Below, one piece after another: positions 1-8,715 of a DNA stretch of 64,000 bases. The notes under the pieces are model-generated. The model searched no databases. It was not told the origin of the DNA and saw only the letters and a list, made by a program, of their open reading frames with translations. The stretch is from Flavobacterium succinicans LMG 10402 (lineage in GTDB: Bacteria; Bacteroidota; Bacteroidia; Flavobacteriales; Flavobacteriaceae). The stretch is from contig NZ_JATV01000003.1 in NCBI RefSeq assembly GCF_000611675.1, positions 124,001 through 188,000 on the forward strand. Direction: 5' to 3'. The position numbers were made by a program, and so were the translations under genes. Position 1 is the stretch's first letter, and the number at the start of each line of letters is the position of its first letter.

Positions 1-1
1 T

Positions 2-388
2 GGGCCTTACTGGTGGGCATATTGGGCAATGATGACGTGTAACGTTTTCTCTCCTCAGTTCATGTGGTTCAAAAAATTACGTACAAGTATCATGTTTTCG
101 TTTGTAATCTCTATTGTTGTAAACATTGGAATGTGGTTTGAGCGTTTCGTAATTATTGTTACTTCTTTGCACAGAGATTATTTACCATCTTCTTGGACGA
201 TGTTTTCACCAACCTTTGTTGATATTGGTATTTTTATAGGAACTATTGGATTCTTCTTTGTGTTGTTTTTATTGTATTCAAGAACTTTCCCTGTGATTGC
301 TCAGGCTGAAGTAAAAACAATTTTAAAAGGAAGTGGAGATAACTACAAAAGAGAAAGAGAAGCTAATAAAGATGTACACCATGAGTAA
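2..388 (+). CDS. actC: Alternative complex III subunit ActC, C-terminal part
   Basis: This is the C-terminal 128 residues of an NrfD/PsrC-type integral membrane protein; the reading frame is open to the left edge, so the gene is cut by the window. In alternative complex III, ActC is a menaquinol-binding membrane subunit that passes electrons toward the cytochrome subunits. Visible here are a Trp-rich helix at the edge, two further hydrophobic helices, and a charged cytoplasmic tail rich in Lys and Glu. The next genes are actD, actE, actF, coxB and coxA on the same strand, which fixes the identity better than the fragment alone. The stop codon overlaps the start of actD by 8 nt. Homology is inferred from family knowledge and gene order. 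Confidence 0.9.
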   Translation, partial: GPYWWAYWAMMTCNVFSPQFMWFKKLRTSIMFSFVISIVVNIGMWFERFVIIVTSLHRDYLPSSWTMFSPTFVDIGIFIGTIGFFFVLFLLYSRTFPVIAQAEVKTILKGSGDNYKREREANKDVHHE

Positions 389-905
389 TAAAGTAATATA
401 CGCTATATACAACGACGATGATGTATTAATGGATGCCGTTAAAAAAACACGTGCAGCACATCATCATATTGAAGAAGTTTTTACCCCTTTTCCTGTACAC
501 GGATTAGATAAAGCAATGGGATTGGCACCAACTAGATTAGCTATTTGTGCTTTTATCTATGGTTTGTGTGGTATTTCATTCGCTACTTGGATGATGAATT
601 ATATCATGATTCAAGATTGGCCTCAAGATATTGGTGGTAAACCAAGTTTTAGCTACATCGAAAACATGCCAGCTTTTGTGCCAATTATGTTTGAAGAAAC
701 AGTTTTCTTTGCTGCTCACTTAATGGTAATCACATTTTACATGAGAAGTAAATTGTGGCCATTTAAACAAGCTGAAAATCCTGATGTTAGAACAACTGAT
801 GACCATTTTTTGATGGAAGTAGCGGTTAATAATAATGAAGAAGAATTAGTTTCTTTCTTTAAAAGTACAGGTGCAGTAGAAGTAAATGTAATAGATAAGA
901 ATTAA
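381..905 (+). CDS. actD: Alternative complex III subunit ActD (DUF3341 family)
   Basis: ActD is a small membrane subunit of alternative complex III (quinol:electron acceptor oxidoreductase). The 174-residue product has a soluble N-terminal region with a His cluster (AAHHHIEE) and two hydrophobic helices at about residues 52-76 and 95-118, then an acidic C-terminal tail, which is the DUF3341 layout. I chose the ATG at 381, giving a start of MSNKVIYAIYND; an in-frame ATG at 372 would add three residues, and longer upstream frames lie inside actC. It overlaps actC by 8 nt and is followed 8 nt later by actE, so translation is probably coupled within one operon. The precise role of ActD in the complex is not well known. 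Confidence 0.88.
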   Translation: MSNKVIYAIYNDDDVLMDAVKKTRAAHHHIEEVFTPFPVHGLDKAMGLAPTRLAICAFIYGLCGISFATWMMNYIMIQDWPQDIGGKPSFSYIENMPAFVPIMFEETVFFAAHLMVITFYMRSKLWPFKQAENPDVRTTDDHFLMEVAVNNNEEELVSFFKSTGAVEVNVIDKN

Positions 906-913
906 TTGTAGCT

Positions 914-1459
914 ATGAGAAGTATATATAAATTGACGCTTTTGGCTGGTATTACTTTGTTAGTTTCGTCATGTCAAGATAAATTGACCCCGAACTATCAG
1001 TATTTTCCAAACATGTATGAATCTGTAGGTTACGAGACCTATGCAGAGTCTGATGCTTTTAAAGATGGTAAAGAAGGGCAATTGCCTGCTAAGGGTTCTC
1101 TTAAAAGAGGATTTGAAGTTTATGAGTATGAAAATTCAACTGCAGGTTATGAATTAGCGAAAGCTAATTTGAAGTCTCCATTGGATTCTTTAAGTAAAAA
1201 TCCTGAAAAAGGTAAAGAACTTTTTGAAATTTACTGTATGAGTTGTCATGGAGCAACAGGAAATGGTAAAGGTAAATTAGTTGAAAGAGAAAAGTTTCTT
1301 GGTGTACCTAGTTATGCTGACCGTCCAATTACGGAAGGAAGTGTATTCCATGTAATTACTTATGGATTGAATTCTATGGGATCACATGCAAATCAATTGA
1401 GTGCACAAGAACGTTGGTTAGTGGTAGACTATGTTCTTAAACTAAAAAGCGAATTATAA
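914..1459 (+). CDS. actE: Alternative complex III monoheme cytochrome c lipoprotein ActE
   Basis: This is the monoheme cytochrome c subunit of alternative complex III, carrying electrons out of the quinol-oxidising core. The 181-residue product starts with a lipoprotein signal whose lipobox Cys is residue 20 (LVSSC), so it is anchored to the membrane on the periplasmic side. One heme c motif is visible, Cys108-x-x-Cys111-His112 (CMSCH), and the segment LNSMGSH could supply the axial Met. The length and single CxxCH fit ActE rather than the pentaheme ActA. It lies between actD and actF with gaps of under 30 nt, so it is part of the act operon. Confidence 0.92.
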   Translation: MRSIYKLTLLAGITLLVSSCQDKLTPNYQYFPNMYESVGYETYAESDAFKDGKEGQLPAKGSLKRGFEVYEYENSTAGYELAKANLKSPLDSLSKNPEKGKELFEIYCMSCHGATGNGKGKLVEREKFLGVPSYADRPITEGSVFHVITYGLNSMGSHANQLSAQERWLVVDYVLKLKSEL

Positions 1460-1486
1460 TTGTTGAACAAACTGATCGTAATAGAT

Positions 1487-2962
1487 ATGTATACATTTTC
1501 AAGTAAATTAAAAACTTTTTCTCTTATCCTAATGGCTGTTGGTTTATTAGGTATTGGTTATGGTTTTTATAGTGCACCAAAAGATATTCAAGAAGTGGAA
1601 GCTCTTCTTGCCGCGGATTCACATGGAGGTCATGGAGAAGCTACTCATGCAACTCCTGCCGAAGAACATTCGGCTACAGCTGTTGCTGACCATGCAACTC
1701 CTGTTAAAGCTGAAGCTGCTCATAAAGATACAACACATGCAGCTGCCGAAGTTTCCCATGAAACTGCAGGTGATTCAGTTCATGCTGCGCCAGTTGCTGC
1801 GCATGATGCACAGGCAAATGCTGTTGCTCATGATGCACACGCAGATGCGGAACATAAAGAGCATTTAGAGCATGTTTTACATCAATTAAGTAATAAGCCA
1901 TGGGCTGCTGTTTATGTAGCTTGTATCTTTTTCATGTTGTTGTCATTAGGAACTTTAGCTTTCTATGCTATTCAACAGGTTGCTCAAGCGGGTTGGTCAC
2001 CAGTGTTGTTTAGAGTAATGCAAGGTATCACGGCTTATTTGCCAGTAGGTTCTGTAATATTCTTTATTATTTTAGTTTTATGTGGATTGCATTTTAACCA
2101 TTTGTTTATCTGGTTAGATCCTGAAGTTGTTGCTCATGATAAATTGATACAAACTAAATCTGGTTATTTGAATTTTCCATTTTGGATTGTTAGAGCTGCT
2201 ATCTTTTTGTTAGGATGGAATGCTTACAGATATTTTTCTAGAAAAAATTGTTTAGCACAAGACGAATCTGATGATAATTCTTTTTACAAAAAGAATTTTA
2301 AGATGTCAGCACTCTTTTTAGTTTTCTTTATTGTTACGGAGTCTATTATGTCTTGGGATTGGATTATGTCTATTGATCCACACTGGTTCAGTACTTTGTT
2401 TGGATGGTATGTTTTTGCTAGCTTCTTTGTAAGTGGTATCACTACTATTTGTATGGTAACTTTGTACTTAAAATCTAAAGGATATTTAGAGCATGTAAAT
2501 ACAAGTCACATTCATGATTTAGCTAAGTTTATGTTTGGTATTAGTGTTTTCTGGACGTATTTATGGTTCTCTCAATTTATGTTGATTTGGTATGCTAATA
2601 TCCCTGAAGAAGTTACTTACTTTGTTACTAGAATTCAACAGTACAATTTACCTTTCTTTGGAGCGGTGGTTATGAATTTCTTATTTCCTCTCTTGATTTT
2701 AATTAATACTGATTTTAAGAGAATTACTTGGGTGTTAGTAATGGCAGGTACAGTGATTTTATTGGGTCATTATGTTGATTTCTTCAATATGATTATGCCA
2801 GGTACTGTAGGTGATCAATGGTTCATTGGTATTCCTGAGATTGCATCTGTTTTGTTTTTCCTTGGTTTGTTTATATATGTTGTTTTTACAGCACTTACAA
2901 AAGCGCCATTGTTGCCTAAAAGAAATCCTTTTATTGAGGAGAGTAAACACTTTCATTATTAA
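1487..2962 (+). CDS. actF: Alternative complex III membrane subunit ActF
   Basis: ActF is a multi-helix membrane subunit of alternative complex III, related to ActC. The product is 491 residues from the ATG at 1487; a TTG at 1460 would add nine residues but gives a poorer N-terminus. After a first transmembrane helix (about 8-28) comes a His- and Ala-rich low-complexity stretch (about 43-128) with roughly 20 histidines, then about nine helices with Trp and His residues such as SWDWIMSIDPHW. The His-rich loop is longer and richer in metal-ligand residues than a simple linker needs. Gene order act-cox supports the call. Confidence 0.9.
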   Translation: MYTFSSKLKTFSLILMAVGLLGIGYGFYSAPKDIQEVEALLAADSHGGHGEATHATPAEEHSATAVADHATPVKAEAAHKDTTHAAAEVSHETAGDSVHAAPVAAHDAQANAVAHDAHADAEHKEHLEHVLHQLSNKPWAAVYVACIFFMLLSLGTLAFYAIQQVAQAGWSPVLFRVMQGITAYLPVGSVIFFIILVLCGLHFNHLFIWLDPEVVAHDKLIQTKSGYLNFPFWIVRAAIFLLGWNAYRYFSRKNCLAQDESDDNSFYKKNFKMSALFLVFFIVTESIMSWDWIMSIDPHWFSTLFGWYVFASFFVSGITTICMVTLYLKSKGYLEHVNTSHIHDLAKFMFGISVFWTYLWFSQFMLIWYANIPEEVTYFVTRIQQYNLPFFGAVVMNFLFPLLILINTDFKRITWVLVMAGTVILLGHYVDFFNMIMPGTVGDQWFIGIPEIASVLFFLGLFIYVVFTALTKAPLLPKRNPFIEESKHFHY

Positions 2963-2982
2963 TATTTAAACAGAAAAAACAG

Positions 2983-4137
2983 ATGACAAGTTTGTTGGTA
3001 ATTATAGTTTTAGTTTTATTAGCTGTTGCTCTTTGGCAATTGACTAAGATTTTTGATCTAACTCAAGTTGGATCTAAATCTGATGATTCTCAGATAGCCA
3101 CTGATAATGATAATAACGTACAAGGATATCTAATGTTTGGTTTTTTAGCCTTCATTTATATTTTTACAATTTATGGTTTGATTAAATGGGGTGATTTGCC
3201 TTTGCATACACCTGCATCTGAACATGGGGCTACTGTTGATAGTTTAATGAACATCACTTGGGTATTAATTTTCACAGTACAAGCAATCACTCAAGTATTA
3301 TTACATTACTTTTCTTTCAAGTATAGAGGTAATAAAGACAGAAAAGCTTTGTATTATGCTGATAACAATAAGTTAGAAGCTATTTGGAGTGTCATTCCGG
3401 CAGTGGTTTTAGCAGGTTTGATTTTATATGGTTTGTATGCTTGGACAAACATCATGTTTATCGAAGAAGATGAAGATACTGTTGTAATTGAGTTATATGC
3501 GCAACAATTTAAATGGACGGCTAGATATGCTGGTGCTGATCAAGTGTTAGGGAAAGCTAACGTACGTTTGATTGATGGAGTAAATTCTGTTGGTGTTGAT
3601 ATTGCAGATAAAAATGCTGCTGATGATTTCCTAGCCACTGAAATCCACATCCCAAAAGGTAAAAAAGTACTTTTCAAAATGCGCTCTCAAGATGTATTAC
3701 ATTCTGCTTATATGCCTCATTTTAGAGCTCAAATGAACTGCGTTCCTGGTATGGTTACTGAGTTTGGATTTACGCCTACTTATACTACAGCTGAATACAG
3801 AGATTTGCCTTTTATGATTGAAAAGGTAGCTCGCATTAACGATTTGCGTTCTAAGAAAAGTACTGAGTTGGTTGCAAAAGGCGGAACTGCTTTAGATCCT
3901 TATACTTTCGACTATCTTTTGTTGTGTAACAAAATTTGTGGAGCTTCACACTATAATATGCAAATGAAAGTAGTTGTAGATACTCCAGAGGATTACAAAA
4001 AATGGTTAAGTGATAAAGTGGCTTTAGTTAAAGAATACAAAGCATCCAAAGAAGCTCCTGCAACTGATGCTGGAACAGCTAAAGATAGTTCAAGTGTTGC
4101 AATTGAGCCGGCTGCTGTTAAAGTAGCAATGAAATAA
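2983..4137 (+). CDS. coxB: Cytochrome c oxidase subunit II (CuA subunit)
   Basis: This subunit II carries the binuclear CuA centre that accepts electrons and passes them to subunit I. The 384-residue product has N-terminal hydrophobic helices (the first at about residues 2-20) and a periplasmic cupredoxin domain. The CuA ligands are visible: His240 (DVLHSAY), Cys315, the backbone near Glu/Ile318, Cys319, His323 and Met326 (CNKICGASHYNM). There is no C-terminal heme c domain, so electrons probably arrive directly from ActE or another soluble cytochrome. The last 40 residues are Ala-, Lys- and Ser-rich and look disordered. It lies 20 nt after actF and 28 nt before coxA. Confidence 0.95.
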   Translation: MTSLLVIIVLVLLAVALWQLTKIFDLTQVGSKSDDSQIATDNDNNVQGYLMFGFLAFIYIFTIYGLIKWGDLPLHTPASEHGATVDSLMNITWVLIFTVQAITQVLLHYFSFKYRGNKDRKALYYADNNKLEAIWSVIPAVVLAGLILYGLYAWTNIMFIEEDEDTVVIELYAQQFKWTARYAGADQVLGKANVRLIDGVNSVGVDIADKNAADDFLATEIHIPKGKKVLFKMRSQDVLHSAYMPHFRAQMNCVPGMVTEFGFTPTYTTAEYRDLPFMIEKVARINDLRSKKSTELVAKGGTALDPYTFDYLLLCNKICGASHYNMQMKVVVDTPEDYKKWLSDKVALVKEYKASKEAPATDAGTAKDSSSVAIEPAAVKVAMK

Positions 4138-4165
4138 TTAATTAAGAATATTTAAAAGTATATAT

Positions 4166-5962
4166 ATGTCAGCAGAAGGTCACGATCACGGACACGATCA
4201 CGAGCACGAACACCATCATAAGGATACATTCATTACTAAATATATTTTTAGTATTGATCATAAAATGATTGCTAAACAATACTTAATTACTGGTATTGTG
4301 ATGGGGATTATTGGTGTTGGAATGTCTTTGCTTTTTAGAATGCAATTGGCATGGCCAGAGGAGTCTTTTAAAATATTCAATATTTTATTAGGCGATAAAT
4401 TTGCTCCCGATGGAGTTATGGCTAATGATATTTATTTAGCTTTGGTTACCATTCATGGAACCATAATGGTTTTCTTTGTTTTGACGGCAGGGTTAAGTGG
4501 TACTTTTAGTAACTTATTGATTCCGCTTCAAATTGGTGCTAGAGATATGGCGTCAGGGTTCATGAATATGGTATCATATTGGTTATTTTTCTTGTCAAGT
4601 GTAATTATGATTTGCTCTCTTTTTGTAGAAGCAGGTCCAGCTTCTTCTGGATGGACAATTTATCCTCCATTAAGTGCTTTACCTCAAGCAATTCCTGGTT
4701 CAGGAACGGGTATGACGCTTTGGTTAGTTTCAATGGCTATTTTTATTGCTTCTTCTTTAATGGGTTCTTTGAATTACGTAGTTACTGTAATCAATTTAAG
4801 AACTAAGGGAATGACAATGACTAGAATGCCATTAACTATTTGGGCGTTTTTTGTAACTGCAATTATTGGTATTATTTCCTTTCCAGTTTTGCTTTCAGCT
4901 GCTTTATTATTGATCTTTGATAGAAGTTTTGGTACGTCATTCTTCTTATCTGATATATACATTGCAGGGGAGGTTTTACATTATCAAGGTGGATCACCAG
5001 TTCTTTTTGAGCATTTATTTTGGTTCTTAGGTCACCCAGAGGTTTACATCGTATTACTACCAGCATTAGGAATTACTTCTGAGATTATTGCTACGAATTC
5101 TCGTAAACCAATTTTTGGATATAGAGCGATGATTATGTCTATTTTGGCGATCGCTTTCTTGTCAACAATTGTTTGGGGTCACCATATGTTTATTTCAGGA
5201 ATGAATCCTTTCTTAGGTTCTGTATTTACATTTACGACTTTATTGATTGCAATTCCATCTGCCGTAAAAGCATTTAATTATATCACTACTTTATGGAAAG
5301 GTAACTTACAATTGAACCCAGCGATGTTGTTCTCAATTGGTTTGGTTTCAACTTTCATTACTGGTGGTTTAACTGGAATTATTCTTGGAGATAGTACACT
5401 AGATATTAATGTTCACGATACTTACTTTGTGGTAGCTCACTTCCACTTGGTAATGGGTATTTCTGCACTTTATGGAATGTTTGCTGGTGTTTACCATTGG
5501 TTCCCAAGAATGTTCGGTAGAATGTTAAATAAGAATTTAGGATACATTCACTTTTGGGTAACTGCAGTATGTGCTTATGGTGTTTTCTTCCCAATGCACT
5601 TTATTGGATTAGCTGGTTTACCTAGACGTTACTATACAAATACTAACTTTCCTCTTTTTGATGATTTACAAAATGTGAATGTATTGATTACTACTTTTGC
5701 TTTAGTTGGAGGTGCTTTTCAATTGGTATTCTTGTATAACTTCTTTGTAAGTATATTTTATGGTAAGAAAGCTGAACAAAACCCATGGAAATCAAATACT
5801 CTTGAATGGACAGCTCCTGTAGAACATATTCACGGTAACTGGCCTGGTGAACTTCCAGAAGTACACAGATGGCCTTATGATTACAGTAAACCGGGTCATG
5901 ATACTGATTTTGTCCCTCAGAATATTCCAATGAAACCAGGTGAGGAAGTTTTACATCACTAG
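4166..5962 (+). CDS. coxA: Cytochrome c oxidase subunit I (heme-copper catalytic subunit)
   Basis: Subunit I is the catalytic proton-pumping core that reduces oxygen to water. The 598-residue membrane protein shows the full set of ligands: His97 (heme a), His290 with Glu292 and Tyr294 in the HPEVY motif (CuB, D-channel Glu and crosslinked Tyr), His339-His340 (CuB), His425 (heme a3) and His427 (heme a). The Glu in HPEVY places it among A1-type oxidases. The N-terminal 20 residues are almost entirely His, Asp and Glu. It ends the act-cox operon and is followed by a strong hairpin terminator at 5981. Subunits III and IV are encoded 18 kb away at 23731-25710. Confidence 0.96.
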   Translation: MSAEGHDHGHDHEHEHHHKDTFITKYIFSIDHKMIAKQYLITGIVMGIIGVGMSLLFRMQLAWPEESFKIFNILLGDKFAPDGVMANDIYLALVTIHGTIMVFFVLTAGLSGTFSNLLIPLQIGARDMASGFMNMVSYWLFFLSSVIMICSLFVEAGPASSGWTIYPPLSALPQAIPGSGTGMTLWLVSMAIFIASSLMGSLNYVVTVINLRTKGMTMTRMPLTIWAFFVTAIIGIISFPVLLSAALLLIFDRSFGTSFFLSDIYIAGEVLHYQGGSPVLFEHLFWFLGHPEVYIVLLPALGITSEIIATNSRKPIFGYRAMIMSILAIAFLSTIVWGHHMFISGMNPFLGSVFTFTTLLIAIPSAVKAFNYITTLWKGNLQLNPAMLFSIGLVSTFITGGLTGIILGDSTLDINVHDTYFVVAHFHLVMGISALYGMFAGVYHWFPRMFGRMLNKNLGYIHFWVTAVCAYGVFFPMHFIGLAGLPRRYYTNTNFPLFDDLQNVNVLITTFALVGGAFQLVFLYNFFVSIFYGKKAEQNPWKSNTLEWTAPVEHIHGNWPGELPEVHRWPYDYSKPGHDTDFVPQNIPMKPGEEVLHH

Positions 5963-5980
5963 TAGTTTTAAATATAAGTT

Positions 5981-6014
5981 AAAAAAGCCTTTCCTTGTGA
6001 AAGGCTTTTTTATT
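5981..6014 (+). terminator. Rho-independent terminator after coxA
   Basis: The sequence AAGCCTTTC, a short loop (CTTGT in part), then GAAAGGCTT followed by a T run forms a compact hairpin 19 nt after the coxA stop. It closes the act-cox operon before ruvB. Confidence 0.85.
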
Positions 6015-6040
6015 GCAAACCCTTTTTTTACCTTTATCGA

Positions 6041-7063
6041 ATGAATGAGAATTTAGACCCTACGAATACTAATTATAATTCGGACGAGCTTGATATAGAA
6101 AAAAGATTAAGGCCACTTAGTTTTGACGACTTTGCTGGTCAAGATCAAGTCTTGGAAAATTTGAAAGTCTTTGTTGCAGCTGCTAATCAGCGAAATGAAG
6201 CGTTAGACCATACCCTTTTTCATGGACCTCCAGGTTTAGGAAAAACTACGTTAGCTAATATTTTGGCCAATGAATTGCAAGTAGGGATTAAAATAACTTC
6301 TGGACCAGTACTTGATAAACCCGGAGATTTAGCAGGTTTGCTTACTAATTTAGAAGAAAGAGATGTCCTTTTTATTGATGAAATTCATCGATTAAGTCCG
6401 ATTGTAGAGGAATATTTGTATTCTGCCATGGAGGACTTTAAAATTGATATTATGATTGAATCTGGTCCTAATGCAAGAACGGTTCAAATCAATTTAAATC
6501 CTTTTACATTGATTGGCGCTACTACTCGTTCGGGTTTACTTACGGCTCCAATGCGTGCTCGTTTTGGTATTTCATCTCGTTTACAATATTATTCTACTGA
6601 GTTGCTTACTACTATTGTTGAGCGCAGTTCATCGATTTTTAAAATGCCAATTACCATGGAAGCTGCGATAGAAATTGCTGGAAGAAGTAGAGGTACACCA
6701 CGAATTGCCAATGCTTTGTTGCGTAGAGTTCGTGATTTTGCTCAGATTAAAGGTAATGGTACCATTGATATAGAAATTGCTCGTTTTGCACTTAAAGCTC
6801 TTAATGTTGATGCACACGGGCTGGATGAAATGGATAATAAAATCCTAATCACTATTATTGATAAATTCAAAGGCGGCCCTGTAGGCTTAACTACTTTGGC
6901 AACTGCTGTATCCGAGAGTAGTGAAACTATTGAAGAGGTATATGAGCCTTTCTTGATTCAAGAAGGTTTTATTATGAGAACACCACGTGGAAGAGAAGTA
7001 ACTGAAAAAGCCTATCAACATCTGGGTAAAGTTAGAATGAATGTTCAAGGCGGATTGTTTTAG
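6041..7063 (+). CDS. ruvB: Holliday junction branch migration DNA helicase RuvB
   Basis: RuvB is the hexameric AAA+ motor that drives branch migration of Holliday junctions with RuvA. The 340-residue product has the normal RuvB length, Walker A at residues 62-69 (GPPGLGKT), Walker B at about 109-116 ending DEIH, the sensor region GATTRSG, the arginine-finger region, and a C-terminal winged-helix domain ending in [16 protein letters not shown]. The ATG at 6041 gives a normal N-terminus. ruvA is in the same window but 5 kb away (11092), so the two partners are not in one operon. queG follows after 2 nt. Confidence 0.97.
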   Translation: MNENLDPTNTNYNSDELDIEKRLRPLSFDDFAGQDQVLENLKVFVAAANQRNEALDHTLFHGPPGLGKTTLANILANELQVGIKITSGPVLDKPGDLAGLLTNLEERDVLFIDEIHRLSPIVEEYLYSAMEDFKIDIMIESGPNARTVQINLNPFTLIGATTRSGLLTAPMRARFGISSRLQYYSTELLTTIVERSSSIFKMPITMEAAIEIAGRSRGTPRIANALLRRVRDFAQIKGNGTIDIEIARFALKALNVDAHGLDEMDNKILITIIDKFKGGPVGLTTLATAVSESSETIEEVYEPFLIQEGFIMRTPRGREVTEKAYQHLGKVRMNVQGGLF

Positions 7064-7065
7064 TA

Positions 7066-7989
7066 ATGATTAATAACAAAGAAAAATATACTCAATTTAT
7101 AAAAGCCGAATCCAAAAGACTCGGCTTTTTATCTTGTGGTATTTCTAAAGTTGGTTTCCTTGAGAGTGAAGCACCAAGATTAGAGAAGTGGTTGAATCAT
7201 CAGATGAATGGTCAAATGAGTTATATGGAGAACCATTTTGACAAAAGACTCGATCCTACCCTTTTAGTTGATGGTGCAAAGAGCGTAATCTCTTTGTTAT
7301 TGAACTATTATCCTTCTGAAGTACAAAATCCAGATTCTTATAAGATTTCAAAATACGCTTTTGGGCAAGATTATCATTTTGTAATTAAAGACAAATTAAA
7401 GGAGTTATTGTTTTCCATTCAAAATGAAATTGGTGAAGTTTCAGGAAGAGCATTCGTTGATTCGGCACCTGTTCTAGATAAAGCATGGGCTGCGAAAAGT
7501 GGTTTAGGATGGATTGGGAAAAACAGTAATTTAATCGCACAAAAGGTCGGCTCATTTTATTTTATTGCGGAGTTGATTGTTGATCTGGATTTAGTATATG
7601 ACCATGCTACAACAGATCATTGTGGTACTTGTACTGCTTGTCTTGACTCATGTCCTACTCAAGCTATTGTTTCGCCTTACGTAGTAGACGGGAGTAAATG
7701 TATTTCTTATTTTACGATTGAATTAAAGGATAATATTCCAACAGAATTCAAAGGGAAATTTGACGATTGGATTTTTGGTTGTGATGTTTGTCAAGACGTA
7801 TGTCCTTGGAATCGATTCTCGAAACCCCATCAAGAACCTTTGTTTAACCCCAATCCTGAAATGCTCGGGTGGTCAAAAAAAGACTGGGAAGAAATCACAT
7901 CTGAAACTTTTAATGCTGTATTTAAAAATTCTCCTCTGAAACGAACCAAATGGAATGGGCTTATTCGTAATGTGGACCACTCAAAATAG
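7066..7989 (+). CDS. queG: Epoxyqueuosine reductase QueG
   Basis: QueG performs the last step of queuosine synthesis in tRNA, reducing epoxyqueuosine to queuosine with a cobalamin cofactor and two [4Fe-4S] clusters. The 307-residue protein shows both cluster motifs: Cys186, Cys189, Cys192 and Cys196 ([12 protein letters not shown]), then Cys212, Cys239, Cys242 and Cys246 ([10 protein letters not shown]). The N-terminal domain includes the catalytic Asp region ([13 protein letters not shown]). The protein ends soon after the ferredoxin domain, without the HEAT-repeat extension of longer homologs. It starts 2 nt after the ruvB stop, so the two are likely co-transcribed. Confidence 0.95.
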   Translation: MINNKEKYTQFIKAESKRLGFLSCGISKVGFLESEAPRLEKWLNHQMNGQMSYMENHFDKRLDPTLLVDGAKSVISLLLNYYPSEVQNPDSYKISKYAFGQDYHFVIKDKLKELLFSIQNEIGEVSGRAFVDSAPVLDKAWAAKSGLGWIGKNSNLIAQKVGSFYFIAELIVDLDLVYDHATTDHCGTCTACLDSCPTQAIVSPYVVDGSKCISYFTIELKDNIPTEFKGKFDDWIFGCDVCQDVCPWNRFSKPHQEPLFNPNPEMLGWSKKDWEEITSETFNAVFKNSPLKRTKWNGLIRNVDHSK

Positions 7990-8151
7990 TTTTGGCCCCA
8001 GAAATACGCTTTAATAATGTGGTTCATGGTAAACGCAGAAAGAGAAGTAGTTGTATGTTTTTTTGTTTCTGTTATTTTTTTTAATTATCGTATTCTTTTG
8101 TGTTTTTGAATGTTTATTTTTTTAACTTTATAATTATTTAAATTAATTTAT

Positions 8152-8580
8152 ATGACTGTTAATCAAATATTAAGCGCCAAGGGGAAGGATGTGTATTCTA
8201 TACTTTCCAGTAACACTGTTTACGAAGCGTTAACTGTGATGAGCGAAAAAAACATAGGCGCCATTCTTATCATTGAGGAAGGTATTCTAAAAGGGATTTT
8301 ATCGGAAAGAGATTATGCTAGAAAAATCGTTTTAAAATCAAAATCTTCTAAGAAAGCATTCGTTCATGAAATCATGGTTACCGAGGTTTTTACAGTTAGT
8401 CCCTCAGATAAACTAGAGTACTGCATGGAATTGATGAGCACCAAAAGAGTCCGTCACTTACCAGTAGTTGAAAATGATGTAGTTGTTGGTATCATTTCTA
8501 TTAGTGATGTTGTAAAAGCAATTATCGAAATGCAAAAAGAAACCATTGCGCATTTAAATTCGTATATCACCCAAGGATAA
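8152..8580 (+). CDS. Tandem CBS domain protein
   Basis: The 142-residue protein consists almost only of two CBS domains (about residues 8-65 and 75-132), which bind adenine nucleotides and usually regulate a partner. Typical motifs are visible: the first domain has IGAILIIEEGILKGILSERD and the second has VRHLPVVENDVVVGIISISD. There is no fused catalytic or DNA-binding domain, so the partner is unknown. It is a single-gene unit: a 160-nt gap separates it from queG and a hairpin terminator follows at 8604. It resembles the stand-alone CBS proteins common in Flavobacterium. Confidence 0.88.
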   Translation: MTVNQILSAKGKDVYSILSSNTVYEALTVMSEKNIGAILIIEEGILKGILSERDYARKIVLKSKSSKKAFVHEIMVTEVFTVSPSDKLEYCMELMSTKRVRHLPVVENDVVVGIISISDVVKAIIEMQKETIAHLNSYITQG

Positions 8581-8603
8581 ATAAAAAAAAATATTTTTTA
8601 GTA

Positions 8604-8630
8604 AAAGCTGCATTTGCAGCTTTTTTTTTG
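8604..8630 (+). terminator. Rho-independent terminator after the CBS gene
   Basis: AAGCTGCATTTGCAGCTT followed by nine T residues forms a short hairpin and U-tract just after the CBS gene stop. Confidence 0.85.
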
Positions 8631-8684
8631 TCCTTAAAAGAATCATAAAGTTAATTTTTTAGTTTAATTGTTGTTTTAGAAACT

Positions 8685-8692
8685 TATCTTTG
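8685..8692 (+). promoter_or_regulatory. Putative -7 element upstream of maeB
   Basis: TATCTTTG matches the Bacteroidota TAnnTTTG -7 element 23 nt before the maeB ATG. No well-spaced -33 TTG is visible (nearest TTG gives only a 14-nt gap), so only the -7 box is called. Confidence 0.5.
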
Positions 8693-8715
8693 CGGGTCAG
8701 ATAAAATCTAAAAAA

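Noticed and set aside
7990-8151. Small gene or RNA between queG and the CBS gene
   Set aside because: The 160-nt gap is A/T-rich with no hairpin, conserved-looking frame or convincing promoter pair.
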